Below the pieces are notes generated by a model. It was not told the DNA's origin and did not search any database. It was given only the letters and a program-made list of their open reading frames with translations. DNA of 64,000 nt from Apis mellifera (taxonomy: Eukaryota > Arthropoda > Insecta > Hymenoptera > Apidae). The number at the start of each line of letters is the position of its first letter. Within the stretch, counting starts at the first letter, position 1. A program made the position numbers and the translations under genes. Location: assembly GCF_003254395.2 (NCBI RefSeq), contig NC_037640.1, positions 282,501 through 346,500 on the forward strand, in the 5' to 3' direction. Positions 50,438 through 63,486 of the stretch are shown in pieces.

Positions 50438-52151
50438 TCAATCTTGTTTCTTAGTTTTATCATCTACACCATTTGCTGTTACTGGTTGTGTATCTTCTCG
50501 TCTAAGTTGCCAATCTATTACTAATCGGCCTGTTAGCATAAAAAAAAACACCTAAAAAGAAGTAAATCTATTTAAAGAAATTTTTTTTATTTTTGTTTAA
50601 TATATATTCTCTTTACAAATTTTAATTTAATCTTACCAATGCTGGTGCAATTCTTTCAAACTTATCATTTACCATATAATGTGAATATACAGCCATTAAC
50701 ATTAATAATAATAATACTGTATTTGATGCATTTTTTATTTTATCTAGAAAAAATAAATAAAATAATGTTTTTAAAAAAAAATTATTCTAACTTAACGAAA
50801 AACTTTCTTACGGCTTGGAACTATGGCCATTGCGAGTCCGCAAATAATTTCCAATGATCCAACAACTCTTCTATACCATTTACTTGGTACTTTAAAATCC
50901 AGTGTACCAGATAGTGGAAATACCTTTGCATATTTCACATATTCTTTCCTCTGTAAATATAATAGTATAATTCGTTAATAAATATTTGATGAAATATAGA
51001 AAGAAGCGGAGAGATAAACATATATATATACATATAAGATATTTATAAAGAAAATTGTGACAATTTCAATTTGATAAATATTATAAGTTGGCACTTGCAA
51101 TATTTTTGGCGCTTCACCAATTGGTTAGTTGATAGTTTACTATAACTTTGAACATTAAGTAACAGCAAGAACCGAAAATAATCTTCTGACGAGATCTATC
51201 GAAATGAAGAAATTAAATTTTTTATAAATTTAGAAAAAATTTTAATCATGAAATCAATTTATCTTTTTTTTATGTTAAATAAAAACTTTATTTTTAGAAA
51301 AATCTCGAGCAAACAAAAATTAATAACAATAATTTGATTGTTTTAATAAAATCTAAAATTTTATTTTTCAATCTTAAAAATTAATAAATAAATTTTATTT
51401 ATTTATATATTTTCAAATATTGTATTTAAAAATACTGATAATATATATAAATTATTTTTATTCATTTTTTTATTAAGTTTTTAATTCCTTTTTATACTTT
51501 TTATTATATATTTTAAAAATTTTTTAAAATTATTTTCAAGATAACAATATAAAAAAAAAAGAGATATTTATAACTCATACTTATACAAAAAAAATTATGC
51601 ATACAAACACGTGTATAGTATATATATCGACACACATTTTTTTTATTTGGTAAACAAAGATTATAAAACCAAAAACATTTTTTTACATGTCTAAAGAGAA
51701 AATGAAATATTTTTTATTGAAAAAATCATTGTTCTTACAAAAAAAATAATGAACAAATATAGTTAAGAAAATCAAAAAGATCGATTATTAAAACTGACAG
51801 ATTGACATAATAATATATAGTTAATACATGATATGTATTATATACAAAGCTAACGCACATTATACAGGAAAAGGTAAAAGTAAAAATGTTTTATGATCAC
51901 TGAAGATAAATATAGCAAAGGAAAATAATTTAAAAACAAAATAAAAATTTTTATTAGATGAAAATAAAAATTTCAATTGAATATAAATTATAAAATTAAA
52001 AGGATGAATTACGTTACATAATTATAGAGCAAATGCTCACCAAATCCTTGTGTAGATCCTTACTAATATGAGAAGTCAATTTCATAGTACCAACGAAAAC
52101 GAAGAATATCCCAAGAAGAACTGAGAGAGATTTCAAAACGACTGAGCCCAT
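50438..52151 (-). CDS. NACHO/TMEM35-type chaperone of nicotinic acetylcholine receptors
   Basis: The vertebrate relative TMEM35A (NACHO) is an ER membrane protein that promotes folding and assembly of nicotinic receptors. Exons in transcript order: 52151-52041, 50950-50812, 50743-50637 and 50551-50438, giving 156 residues (human 167). The N-terminal membrane helix reads VLKSLSVLLGIFFVFVGTMK, followed by LTSHISKDLHKDL. Exon 2 has RRVVGSLEIICGLAMAIVPS, the DoxX-like glycine-containing helix. Exon 3 gives NASNTVLLLLMLMAVYSHYM and exon 4 FFFMLTGRLVIDWQLRRED. This makes four likely membrane segments in the family order. The C-terminus ends in Lys/Gln (KTKKQD). Separation from TMEM35B-like proteins is not certain. 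In an insect this protein could bear on assembly of receptors that bind neonicotinoids, which is inference. Confidence 0.92.
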
Positions 52152-52600
52152 AATTCGACAGTTGAAGATTATTAACGACACGAACGTATTAAACGTAGAG
52201 AAATCGATTCGGAAACTAGACTAGATGAATGACTCGTAGTCGTGAATTCGTTATGTATGACTCGTACAATCTCAAATAAACTATTTTTTTTGTTTTCTTT
52301 TTTCTTTTTTTTTTTATTTCTTAATTATACATATTCATAATAGATATTTATATGATATTTATGTTAGAAATATATTTTTTTAAACGTTTCGAACAATTAT
52401 TCAAATCGTACTTAGTACTAATTGGGTACTATCGTACACGATATAGTAATGTTCATACTTCTTTTCTTTCTCTTTCGGTTTTATTCGGCTTATTCCGACT
52501 GCGACAGCGCATAACGTGTACAATATTAGTATTCTATACGTCGTATTGTGTCGTGTCGTGTTCCACTGCGTTGCACTAGCTTTTCCTTTATAACGTTTAA
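52152..52600 (-). promoter_or_regulatory. likely NACHO promoter and 5' UTR with TATA-like box
   Basis: A GC-richer patch covers 52152-52270 and 52430-52600. On the minus strand TATAAAGG (52592-52585) is followed about 25 nt later by GCAGTGG (52569-52563), a plausible initiator. This would give a 5' UTR of roughly 415 nt. On the plus strand the patch includes a GTCGTGTCGTG motif repeat. Confidence 0.4.
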
Positions 52601-53218
52601 TTATAATGAGCTTTCTAAAGACACGTCGTATAATCGTACGATTCTACTATCATTTTAACTAACATTTTTCATGCAATTTTCAATATTGATTATTTATATA
52701 TTGTTTCTAGTTACATACAAACAATATAATGATATAAATTAAAATAATTAAATGATTTGCATTTTTCCATTAAACGAAATATAAAGTATAAAACGTTCAA
52801 TCAATTTTTCATATGATACAGTTTTTAAAAATAATTAATTTTATAAATTTAATAAATTTGTAATATGTAAATTAAGAAATTTAAAAAAATTGAAAACTGT
52901 AAAACCATTTGGCTATATTTTTAATAACGCTTTTCAAAAATATTGATTCATTGTAAGATATAGTGAAAATATAAAACATTCATTTAAAAATAACCTAAAA
53001 ATTTATTGTATATATTATGTTGTTTATGTTATTTTATCTATATTATATTATTTTATTAGTACATATAAAAGTTTATATACAGTTTTTTGTAATAATGAAA
53101 TATTAGAAATATTAGAAATATAATATCATTAAGTTCAGCATTGCATCATTATATAAATTTTATGTATTGATGCTTTGCAAATGCAATATTTATTATTATA
53201 ATTATTATTATTATTATT

Positions 53219-53244
53219 ATTGTTATTAGTAGTAGTAGTAGTAA

Positions 53245-53330
<86 letters not shown>

Positions 53331-53362
53331 ATAGTAATAGTAATAGTAATAGTAATAGTAAT
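53219..53362. repeat. (TAG)n / (TAATAG)n trinucleotide repeat in the FLASH 3' UTR
   Basis: AGT/TAG units with occasional TAA interruptions run for about 140 bp. It starts about 125 nt after the stop codon of the minus-strand FLASH-like gene, so it probably lies in the 3' UTR. The poly-Leu and poly-Thr frames across it are artefacts. Confidence 0.9.
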
Positions 53363-53486
53363 ATTACCATTATTGTTATTTAGTATGTTATATTGATATA
53401 ATTTTTTATTATTATTATCATTATCATTATTATTATTATAATTTCTGTTTCTTCTGTCCATTTTACTATTAATAAATTTATATTAG

Positions 53487-56311
53487 TCATGTCATGTTTA
53501 TTTGTTTATGTTGTTTAATTTCTGTACTTGGCAAATCGACATTTATATTATATTTATTGTTTATAAGAACAGTCATGTTTGCATTACTGTTTGCCAAACA
53601 TACAGGTTTTTTGCGTCGTGCAAACACAATTATTTTTCCATGAATATTCATTGATGTAACTCTTGTGTTTTTATTATTGTTTACAATTTTTTGTAATGGT
53701 TTTCTAAATTCTTTTAATTCTACTTCTTCTGTTTTTGCTATATATTTAACACATTCTTTTTCTTGTGTTACCTCTGTTATGACATCTATTGTATTTTCAT
53801 ATTCTGTTTTCATTGTCATTTTAACATTTTCAGAATTATTTTGATTAGTTTTGTATTCATCATAATCATTACAATAATTGTTGCGATTGTTTCTAATATC
53901 ATTCTCAATGCCATTAATAGTAGTTATATTAATATGATTATTTTTTTCCTCATCTGCTTCTTTAGATGGTTTAAGAACAACAGTAGAATGAGAACAAAAA
54001 TTTTGAAGAACATTGTTTTTTATAGTATTTTCCAATGAATAATCTATTATTTTCTGATTTGATGTCTGTTTCTTTGAATTATCAAAGAAATAATTATCTT
54101 TCGATTCTGTAGAATTTAATTCAATTGATTTATTATTTTGTAATAAATTTCTTACATCTTTTGAAGATATTTTTTCTGTTTGTATTTCAATTATTTCTTT
54201 GGGTAATTTAAAAAAAATGGTAGAATGAGTACAAGAATTTTGAAGAATATTATCTTTTACTGTATTTTTTAATGATGAATGATCTATCATTTCTACTTGA
54301 TTCAATGCCTGTTGTTTTTTATTATTAGAAAGACAATTATTTTCCATTAATTTAATAAAATTTAACTCAATATCTTTATTATTTTGTAATATATTTTTTA
54401 TATCTTTTGAAGGTATCATTTTTTTTATTTGTGTTTCAATATTTTTATTTTTGATAAAATTATTTTCAGAAATATGTAAGATAGATGTATTTGATAATTT
54501 TTCATTAGATATTAAAAGTTCCTTATTTGTTTGACTTTTATCAAACAAAAGAATCTCATTAATATTTGGGACTGGCAAATGATATGTTTCTAAATCTTCT
54601 TTACAATTACGAAAATCATTTAAAATATTAATACTTTCTTTTTTTTCTATTGAATTTGATTGTGAATCATTTAATGCATGAATAGCATTTGATGTAGATA
54701 TTTTATTACAAGATAAAGAAGAATCAGAAATAAATTTTTCAATATTTTCTATGTTTTCAATGTTTTTACTTGGATATTTTATATTATTATATTGATTTTT
54801 ATTAAATTTTTCTTCTCGATCTACTCGACTCGATTTTATATATGCTGTTGATTTTACATGCGATCGATGGTTGTCAATATGATGATATCCTCTTTGTCTA
54901 TCTCTATGATGATGTTCACTATGACTAGATCGATAATTATTCTTTTCAAAAACTTCAATACAACGATAACCTATATTTTTCTCATCTAAAGTAAATGTTG
55001 AATTTTGAGTAGATTTTATATGCTGTTTTGTAGAATGTTCATTAGCATTTCTTTTTTCATTTCTTTTTTTATTTTTTCTTTCATCATCTTTATTTATATT
55101 ATTAATCAAATTTTCATGTTTTTTCAATTCTACTCTTGAATTATGAGTATATCCTACAGTAATATTTTTTACATTATGTTGCTTTTCATTAAAATGAGTG
55201 GAAGATTCAAAATTATTATACAGAGGAAATATAGATTTTTCCTTGGATTTAGAAACTATATTATTTGTTTCTTTTTTTCCGTTTTTTCTCATTGTTTCAA
55301 AACAATATCTTTCTCTAGTAGATTTTATTCGTTTTATAGGAATATCTTTGTTTATTTCTTCATTTATTCTTTTTCGCGTTGACATGTGTATTGTTTTTTG
55401 CAAAAGTCTAGATCTATCATCTTTATCATTTAAATCAGTATTTTTTATTGTATTTCTTGATGTTACTGAAGATTTTGTTTTATGTTCAACATCTTTATCT
55501 TGAACAATTGAAGATTCAGAAGTTTCTTTTGTATAAGAATTAATATCATTTAAAAAACCATTTTCTTTATTATTTTTAACTATATAGCTTTTGTTACTTT
55601 TATGTTCATTATTACTATTATTTAATTTATTTGATTGCTTGTCTTTTTTTTCTAAATTTTGTTCATCTGTCATTCTTTTAACTAATCGCTCACCAAAAAC
55701 AGTGATAGGAATTAAGGCAGATTTGCTATGTTGATTTTTGGTTTGATTACATGAATAACCTACCAATGTTTCAATATCTTTTTCATTTGGAGGAAAATAA
55801 ATATCATTTGATTTATGATGTGTATTTACAATGGTTTCTCGAAAAGTGGATTTATGAATGATACAATCATTAGTTTTAGGATATTTATCTCTTTTGAATG
55901 TTGCATCATCTAATCTGTAATAAATATATCAGAATTTAATAAATATTTTTAAAATTATCAATATTTCTATTTACTTACTTTTTTCTTAACTGATCTATCA
56001 TTTTATCTTTTCGTGCAATTTCTGCTTTTGCAGTTTTCAATAATGAAAATAAATTAATTTCTAAATTTTCATTAATTTTTTGAAAATTTTCCAATCTTAT
56101 TTTTAGTTCTGTAATTTGTTTTTTTAATTTTAGACGTTCTTCCACAATATTTTCTTCATTATTTGTCACAATCTAAAATTTTTAAACAAATTATGTATAA
56201 TGTGTACTTAACCTAATCATAAATAGTATTATATTTTATAACACTTACGTTTTCACTGAACTCTGTTCTAAAATTTGGTAAGTCTTCATAAATATCGATG
56301 TCATCCTCCAT
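53487..56311 (-). CDS. FLASH/CASP8AP2-like histone pre-mRNA processing factor
   Basis: FLASH works in the histone locus body, where it binds the U7 snRNP protein Lsm11 and recruits the cleavage complex for replication-dependent histone mRNAs. Exons in transcript order: 56311-56249, 56172-55979 and 55914-53487, giving 894 residues. The first exon has DIDIYEDL, matching the LDLY/LDIY motif known in FLASH for cleavage-complex recruitment. Exon 2 (residues 22-85) is a coiled coil with NLFSLLKTAKAEIARKDKMI, close to the vertebrate FLASH sequence around SALIKTARVEINRKDEEI. The long third exon is low-complexity, rich in Asn, Lys and Ser, with basic KR clusters suited to nuclear import and an internal duplication near residues 570-738. 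I see no SANT-like C-terminal domain of the vertebrate type. The identification rests on the first 90 residues. Confidence 0.82.
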
Positions 56312-56871
56312 GCTTTTTATTAATTTCTATAATAAAATTACAATTATGAAAATACATATTTTACTATTGATATGATTTTTTCATTTTACCAATATGTTAT
56401 ATATTTATGTATTTAATATAATACTTACTCAAGGACACATATTATTATCTTTATATTTATTGACCATCATGAAGCATATTAACAAATAGTAAATAATATC
56501 AATTTAATAAACACTTATTTTTCATTAAAATTACAATAATTTTGAAACACAAATGAAGATGAACCAAACCAATGAAATATATAACCGAACCAATAAAATA
56601 ACCGTTATTACGTTCAGCTATATTTTTTCTAATATAATTTGATTGTAAATTAAATTCGATAAATATTTCTATTAATTATTATAATACTATTAATATTAAT
56701 ATGATTTTATATTATTATTAGTTAAATAACAATAGTTTTAATAATAAGTAATAATCAGAATAAAGTTATAATTTTGTAAAATACATTTTAAATATTTTTA
56801 AAAGTTATTTCTTGCATAGAAATAGTTTTTTTTCTAATATTTTTATATTGAATTTTAATTTTATTTAAAAA

Positions 56872-56907
<36 letters not shown>

Positions 56908-59900
56908 CTTAATGAATAAATAAGATATTAATATTATAGATTTATCATCGTTTCACAGAAGAACACGATAAAGCGACACCTGTTGGAATTTATGATTGCA
57001 ATTAAACTTGTGTATGTGTGTTTAAAGTTTTACATATAGAACTATAAGTTTATTTTTAGAGCAGTTTTTTATTCTTTCTTATTTCTTTATCGATTTTTAT
57101 CAGTGAATTATTAAGTGATGTATCGTTAAAATTATATAATTTTTAATATATTTCACTTTGTATATATTTATCTATAATCTTTCACACAGTGCTCTATTTT
57201 GTTTAATTGCAATTTTTTCTTTAGTGCCAATTGATGATTTGTTTAAGTTATAAATAAGAATCAGTAAAAAAATTTTTTTATAATTGATTATATAGAAGAT
57301 TATGAAGAACAATAATAAGTTCAATTAAGAATTATAAAGGTCAGTAAAGAGGTTAAAATGAATAATGTGTACACACAATAATTTGAGAAACGTAAAGTTA
57401 GTAAACAAATTTTTACATAAAAATTAAATTTTTATATAAAAACATAATTATATATATACAATTTTAAATAGCAATTTTTATTATTTATTATAAAAAATTA
57501 TTGCACATAACATTTTATAACTTAGCAGTTCTTTGAATGTATTCTATCTAACACGAGCAGTAGCAACACGATAGTAAATCGATACTATGCAATCATATAC
57601 AAACATATATATATATATATTTATCCTAGCTATATTAAAGTTACTAAAAAAAATGATTTTAAAGAACATGAACAAATTTAAAAATATATATATTTATTAA
57701 ATAATTGAATATTAATATATATATTTATTAAATAATTGAAAATTGAAAACACTAATAGAAAATAAATTTTGAAAATTTCATATATTGATTAAAATTAAAA
57801 TTTAACTTTAAAATTGAATTTCTATTCTATAGTATTAATAGAATTATAATATTATAGTAGGATTATGTATAATCAATGTATACATATACAGAGTGGCCCA
57901 AATAAAATATTATAAATTATTTTTTTAGAAACAAATAAAGCTATCAAATTTACTTTTTTTTTATTAAATGATAAAGAATAATTGATTTCTCAATGTTGAA
58001 CAAATTTTTTTGATATATCTATTAAAAATTAGATTTTTTTTTTAGACGAAATTAGAGAAATAATATTAATTTTATATTATTCATATAATTCTTATCAAAT
58101 TGAATAACATTTAAAAATTAAATTAATTAACATTTATTTAAAATTATTTATTAAAATTTTATTTTATCTTTTTTTTTGTATATAATTATAATATTTATAC
58201 ATATTTATACATATTATACATTTATACAATATTTATACATTATTTATACAAATTTTTTTTGAAAATAATTTTACAAAAATGAATTTTTTTTTATTATTTT
58301 ATTAAAATAATCAAATAATTAAAATGATATCCATCAATTAAATTGTTATTAAGTTTTATATTAATCTTAAATATTTGATTGGAATATAATATAAATATAA
58401 TATAAAATAATATCTGTATTTTTATTCATTCGAGAGAATAGTTATGTATTAGTAAATAAAATTTAATAAATATTCGAAAATTTACGATATAATTTTGAAT
58501 ATTTAATAAAATGATTTATTATGATAATTATGATTTCTAATATTTCTTATTTTTTTCGTTTTTTGTCGTTTTCTTTAAAAAAATTGTCATAATCATTTAA
58601 TTATAAATAATACAAAAATAAAATAATTAAAATGAATATTAATTATTAAAATATTAAAATATTTTTAAATAGTTCGATAAGAACTATTTGATAATAAAAA
58701 ATTGATTATTTTTCATTTAAAACTTCCATTCAAGAGAATTTCTATTTTTTCTTTAATACTAAAAATTTGTTATATACTAAAAAATTAAAACATGTATAAT
58801 ATTTAATATGTTTAAAATGAGATATGTATAAAAGAAGATATGTTATTATAATAATTATCCATGATGAACCAAAACCAAGAATCAAAGAATGTTTTGTATT
58901 ATAAAATGATTAATGATTAAATAATATTATCTTTCAATTAATAATGGAATTATCTTAATATTTTTGAAGTATAAAATATCTTAATAAATTATGATAGATA
59001 GATAAGAATATATTATATATATAAATGCTAAATTATAGCAGCAAACTTTTTGTGGATTATAATTTTAAAATTAATAATCATTTTTACCAGTTTTTGAAGC
59101 CAATTTTTTTTTTAATAGAAATTTTCTTAGAAAAAAAAAATTCAACCTATTTTTATGAGATTTGCATTAAAAAGATTAAATTTAATTCTTTGTATAATTA
59201 AAAAAGTGCAATAAAGTTAGAAAGCAGTGTAAAAAATTAAAATTATTATCGGTTTTATCATATCATAATAATCAAAAAATTAAATAAGTTTATATTGTTT
59301 AATTTTCTTTTATTTATTTTACGAATCGTTAAATAAATTTTTCATTTTATTTTATTTTTTTTAATTTTTTTAAATATTTTTTATGAATCTGATAAAAAAT
59401 ATTAAATATTTTTATTTAATAAATTTTTTTCCAAATAATAAAATTTTATTTTAGAAGAAAAATGTTAAGTTCTATTAAAAAAAATTGACTTTTTTATTTT
59501 TTAAAAAATAATTATAGAAGTGTTCAATAAATTAAAAATGAATACAGTTATATTTTTCCTTAAAACTATGAAGCTTCTGTATTTAATTTTTTTTTTGTAA
59601 ATTAGTTGTTTTCAAGATATTTATATTAAAATTTTCAAATGAATATTCTAATGAATATACATATAAATATGATAGATTTACTACATATAATAAAAATAAG
59701 CAACGCAATCTCAGATTAAAAAAATAATGGAATATGATACATATATGATATATATATACGATATATATTGTATAATATACATGAGATAATAAGATTATAA
59801 GATTTGATACAATATAAATATTTAAAACAATATAAATAAAAATATAAATAAAGACTTTAAAAATATGAAAAAAAAGTAGAAAAAAAAAGAATAGAATTTT

Positions 59901-60824
59901 CATACATTATAATAATTATGGTAATGTTTTGCTAATTTTCTATGCCTTATATAGTTACTTCAAATATTTTCAATACTTTAAATAATAATAAAAATAATAA
60001 TTTGAATAATAATAGAATCAAAACCATTTAGAATTATTTTTTTTGAATCTCTGCTTATAAAGTATGTGCTCTCTAATAATAAAATGTGTTTTGGTTTAAT
60101 CTAATCATGAAATATACTTCAAAATAAATTTGATCAATATTATCAAAATAAGAAAAATGAAATTTTCATATTATTCTTATTTCATTTATAAGATTATTAT
60201 AATTAAATTCCTGAGATTTCTTTAGTGAAAATACATACTAAATATATATCATATTTGAATGAATACAAATTATTTGTATAATATATAATAAATATGAGAA
60301 TATTTTTTTTTTCTTTCACTTACACTTAATATTTCTTGTCTTCAAATACCTAACAAAAAAGATAATATAAAAAGATGTCTAAACAAAAAAGATAATATAA
60401 TTGATAACCTTTAGAATTTCGTATTTCGATAATTGATATTATGAATTGTTTCTGTGTCAATTAATAAAATTATTATATCAAAACTATAATATCACGGTCT
60501 ATATAGGTATCAAAATATTGCTGTAGGTTCTTTGAAAATTTATTTTCTTGATACAAACTTTAAAAATTTTTTTTAAATATTTTCTGAATATTATTTGAAT
60601 ATAAATTTTTTAAAAATTTAATAATTTAAATTAATCATTATGGAATTAATATATTAAGTATTAGTATATATTATATAGTATTACATAGTATTATATAGTA
60701 TATATTATAATATATTATAACTATTATGCATTAATATATTATTTATTGAATATGAATTTTCTGAAAATAATTCAAACTAATCATTAGTATTAAATGTATG
60801 TATATGTATATATATATGTGTGTT

Positions 60825-60865
<41 letters not shown>

Positions 60866-61184
60866 ATAGTATATGTATTATATATATGTAATATATATTA
60901 CCAAAATTTATAATGCAAAAGATAAATATACACATGAAAAAAATGATTTTTAAATGTATTGTATGATATTTTAAATGTAATAATATATTTATATTAATAT
61001 ATATTTTGTGAATATACATATATTTAGCATATTCAAGTGAACAAAATAAACAAGAAATGGTTAATTGAGGATAATAAACAAATCATTTAAGCATCTATTT
61101 TTAATAAAATTGTAAGCATAAATTGATAGCATATATATGTAATTATGTGATTATTATCTTATATTATTCGGAGAAAATAAATAG
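56312..61184. other. AT-rich intergenic DNA, no gene seen
   Basis: This lies upstream of FLASH. Contents include (AT)n runs (about 56876-56904 and 60836-60862), GC-richer scraps at about 56950-57000 and 57540-57590, and an isolated CAGAGTGGCCCAAA near 57890. All open frames, including 59583-59903 on the minus strand, look like chance. Confidence 0.55.
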
Positions 61185-61490
61185 AAAAGATGATTTTAGA
61201 GATTAAAACAAAGCCAGAAATTAAAATAAAAATGTCTGTTTTTATGTTTTTTTGTTTATGCTTTTAAGTAGTAAGTTTAGATCAATTTAAGTGAAATGAT
61301 ATCACAATTCTATATATCACATTCTATTTTCATATATTTCATCTAATAAAAATTTAAATTATTTATAATTTAAAAAATAAAGTTCAACAAATATTTTTGT
61401 ATATTATCTTTTGTATTTGCTTTAGTTTTTAATTTTTTCTTATATAGTCTTTAATTTTTTTTTTTTAATTTTATCAAAATATTTTATACA
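61185..61490. repeat. palindromic MITE-like repeat, eroded copy
   Basis: Family blocks are present: GATTTTAGAGATTAAAACAAA, AAAATGTCTG, then the inverse half TTCATCTAATAAAAATTTAAA, TTATAATTTAAAAAATAAAG. The terminal repeats are poorly kept. Confidence 0.5.
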
Positions 61491-61523
61491 TATATTACAT
61501 ATTGTTAACTTATGAATGTCAAT

Positions 61524-61800
61524 TTAATGAAACGAAACGGAACAAAACGCAATTAAACGAAACAAAACAAAACAAAACAAAATGTAATTAAATGGAACGA
61601 AACGCAATGAAACGTAACAAAATGGATCAGGATAAAATATATGAAACGAAACACAACGGAACACAACGGAACATAACGAAATAAATGAAACATAACAAAA
61701 TACAACGGAATGAAACGGAACTAAACAAAACGGAACGAAACGAAACGGAATACATTGAAACGTAATGGAACAGAATGGAATAGAATGGAACGAAGCAGTA
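61524..61800. repeat. degenerate pentamer array (AAACG/GAACG/AAACA type)
   Basis: About 275 bp of loosely repeated 5-mers such as AAACG, GAACG, AAACA and GGAAC keep a roughly 5-bp rhythm but with many substitutions. It lies just upstream of the promoter-like patch at 61.9 kb. Confidence 0.85.
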
Positions 61801-61919
61801 TGAATCGGACCAGATCAGATCAAGTTGTATATATCATAGTATGACAGTGAATAGCATAAAGAAATAGTAGGGGTAAAAGTTGATTGAAAGAAGAAGAATA
61901 GATAGAGAATAATATAACG

Positions 61920-62594
61920 TTGGTGAAGGAAACATTATACAGAAGGTTCAATGTTCTCCCACTCTTGAGGCCCAAGCTTTCAGTCTGCTCGTGTGGTCAG
62001 TTTAGTAATTACGCGGCAAGGAATAAGTTTGGGTATACGCAGTACTTGTAATGTGTAAAATAAAAAAACTTTGGGTGTGGCGTTTATTTTTATAATGCTC
62101 ACTGTGAAACTATTAGCAATTTCAATGTTGAACATTATTAATTAGTTATTAAAATAAAAAAAGTGTGATTTGCAAATTGAATAATATTTATAAAAATCTT
62201 AAAATTTTTTCCCGCTTATGAAGTGGATTATAAGTTCATTACTGTATATTTATGTTTAACTGAAAATATTTTTTGGAAGATAAAAAAAATGTTTAATAAT
62301 CGACAGGTTTTTATAAACATATTTTTATAGTATTGATTGAATTTGTGAAACTTGTGCGTTAAACAAGAGAATGTTTCATATCATTATAAAAAATAACTAT
62401 ATATTTTCTAATAACAACAATTTATATTTATTATTTTTAGAAATTCATATTTAATAATTCGTTTGATGTACATTTCTGAACTTTAAATCAAGAAGATATC
62501 TTTTTCTTTTGAAGTATTCAGTTTTATTTGGATCATCTTTCTTTTTCTTTATATTTTTACTTGACCGTATTAGAAGAATGACAGTCTCGGAAGA
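61920..62594 (+). promoter_or_regulatory. candidate promoter, 5' UTR and tiny first coding exon of a right-edge gene
   Basis: GC content jumps at about 61925-62045. Two TCAGT initiator-like sites occur at 61980 and 61997. Further on, an ATG at 62578 is followed by five codons and a strong donor (GA|GTAAGT, exon end 62594), which could be a short first coding exon starting MTVSE. No downstream exon with matching phase was found in the window, so the gene, if real, may have a long first intron that leaves the window. Confidence 0.3.
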
Positions 62595-63042
62595 GTAAGT
62601 ACGATGTCATATTAGTCTTCTTAGTCTTTTTTCAATTTTTTTATAACTTTTTTTATTATTTCAATTGTATTTGTTATATAAAGAAAATATATTTTGAATC
62701 TTAACTTGATTCTCTCACAAGAAATTCTTTTGAGAAATTTTCTATTTATTGAATTATTTTGTATTATTTTGGTTATTGCATTATTATATTGGTTATTAGT
62801 TATTTAACTTACAAAAATATGAATAACGAAAAAACATTTGTTTTTAAATTTGTTTTTATGCAAAAAAAAGAAAAAAAATAAAAAAATAAAAAAAGAAAAG
62901 AGGAAATAAAATCTTTTATATAATTGAAAAGTATAGATCATTTTATATAATATTTATATTTTCATTCTTCACATTATGAACATATGAATTATATATTCAG
63001 AATGGATATATATATATATGCAAGTACATATGCGTGAGACAG

Positions 63043-63486
63043 ATGGGAGAGAAGCACATAATGAAGGCACATAATATAGTGCTGAATATAGGTGTGTTCT
63101 TGTATAAAAAATTTGAAGACAACGAAATGTTTAAAAATGTAAGTGATATGAGAAAAAGAAGCATGCGAAAAATCGTGGAAATTACTAAGTATATCGTATA
63201 CGAGAGGTACTCAAGCGTGTTCAAATTACTCAAGCGCACTTTTAAGGCTTTAAGACTGACTGTTGTCGAAGAAGATTGGAATGCATGGTATGCGACTTAT
63301 TCGTTGGACGTGTTTCACTTCGACTTAAACCGATTTTATTCGAACATTACCGAGAATATACGAACTGAATCGATTACAACCGATTCAAAAACCGACTCTT
63401 TTTCTGACAATTGTAACATAACTTCTTTTACTTTATTAATCGATTATAATTTTTCTGATATATTGCAAAACTTAAATTATGTATGA
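63043..63486 (+). CDS. unrecognised open reading frame, 147 residues
   Basis: I do not recognise this protein. The frame is open upstream to an acceptor-like TTCAG ending at 63000 and stops at 63484-63486. The first ATG in frame is at 63043, another is at 63061. Base composition is clearly less AT-rich than the flanks between about 63130 and 63400, which favours a real exon. The sequence is basic in the first half (MRKRSMRKIVEITKY, LLKRTFKALRL), then has VVEEDWNAWYATYSLDVFHF and a Ser/Thr/Asp-rich tail. No signal peptide or membrane segment is evident. It could be a last exon, a single-exon orphan gene or a non-coding transcript exon. Its phase does not fit the small candidate exon ending at 62594. 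Confidence 0.35.
   Translation: MGEKHIMKAHNIVLNIGVFLYKKFEDNEMFKNVSDMRKRSMRKIVEITKYIVYERYSSVFKLLKRTFKALRLTVVEEDWNAWYATYSLDVFHFDLNRFYSNITENIRTESITTDSKTDSFSDNCNITSFTLLIDYNFSDILQNLNYV

Noticed and set aside
53135..53461. Poly-Thr and poly-Leu frames on the minus strand
   Set aside because: They are trinucleotide repeat artefacts downstream of the FLASH stop codon, with no splice link to its exons.
57885..57910. CAGAGTGGCCCAAATAAAA as a transposon end
   Set aside because: It resembles terminal repeats of several insect DNA transposons, but I found no inverted partner or target duplication nearby.
62997..63239. Hydrophobic minus-strand frame
   Set aside because: It overlaps the plus-strand frame whose composition and length are better, and it has no splice support.
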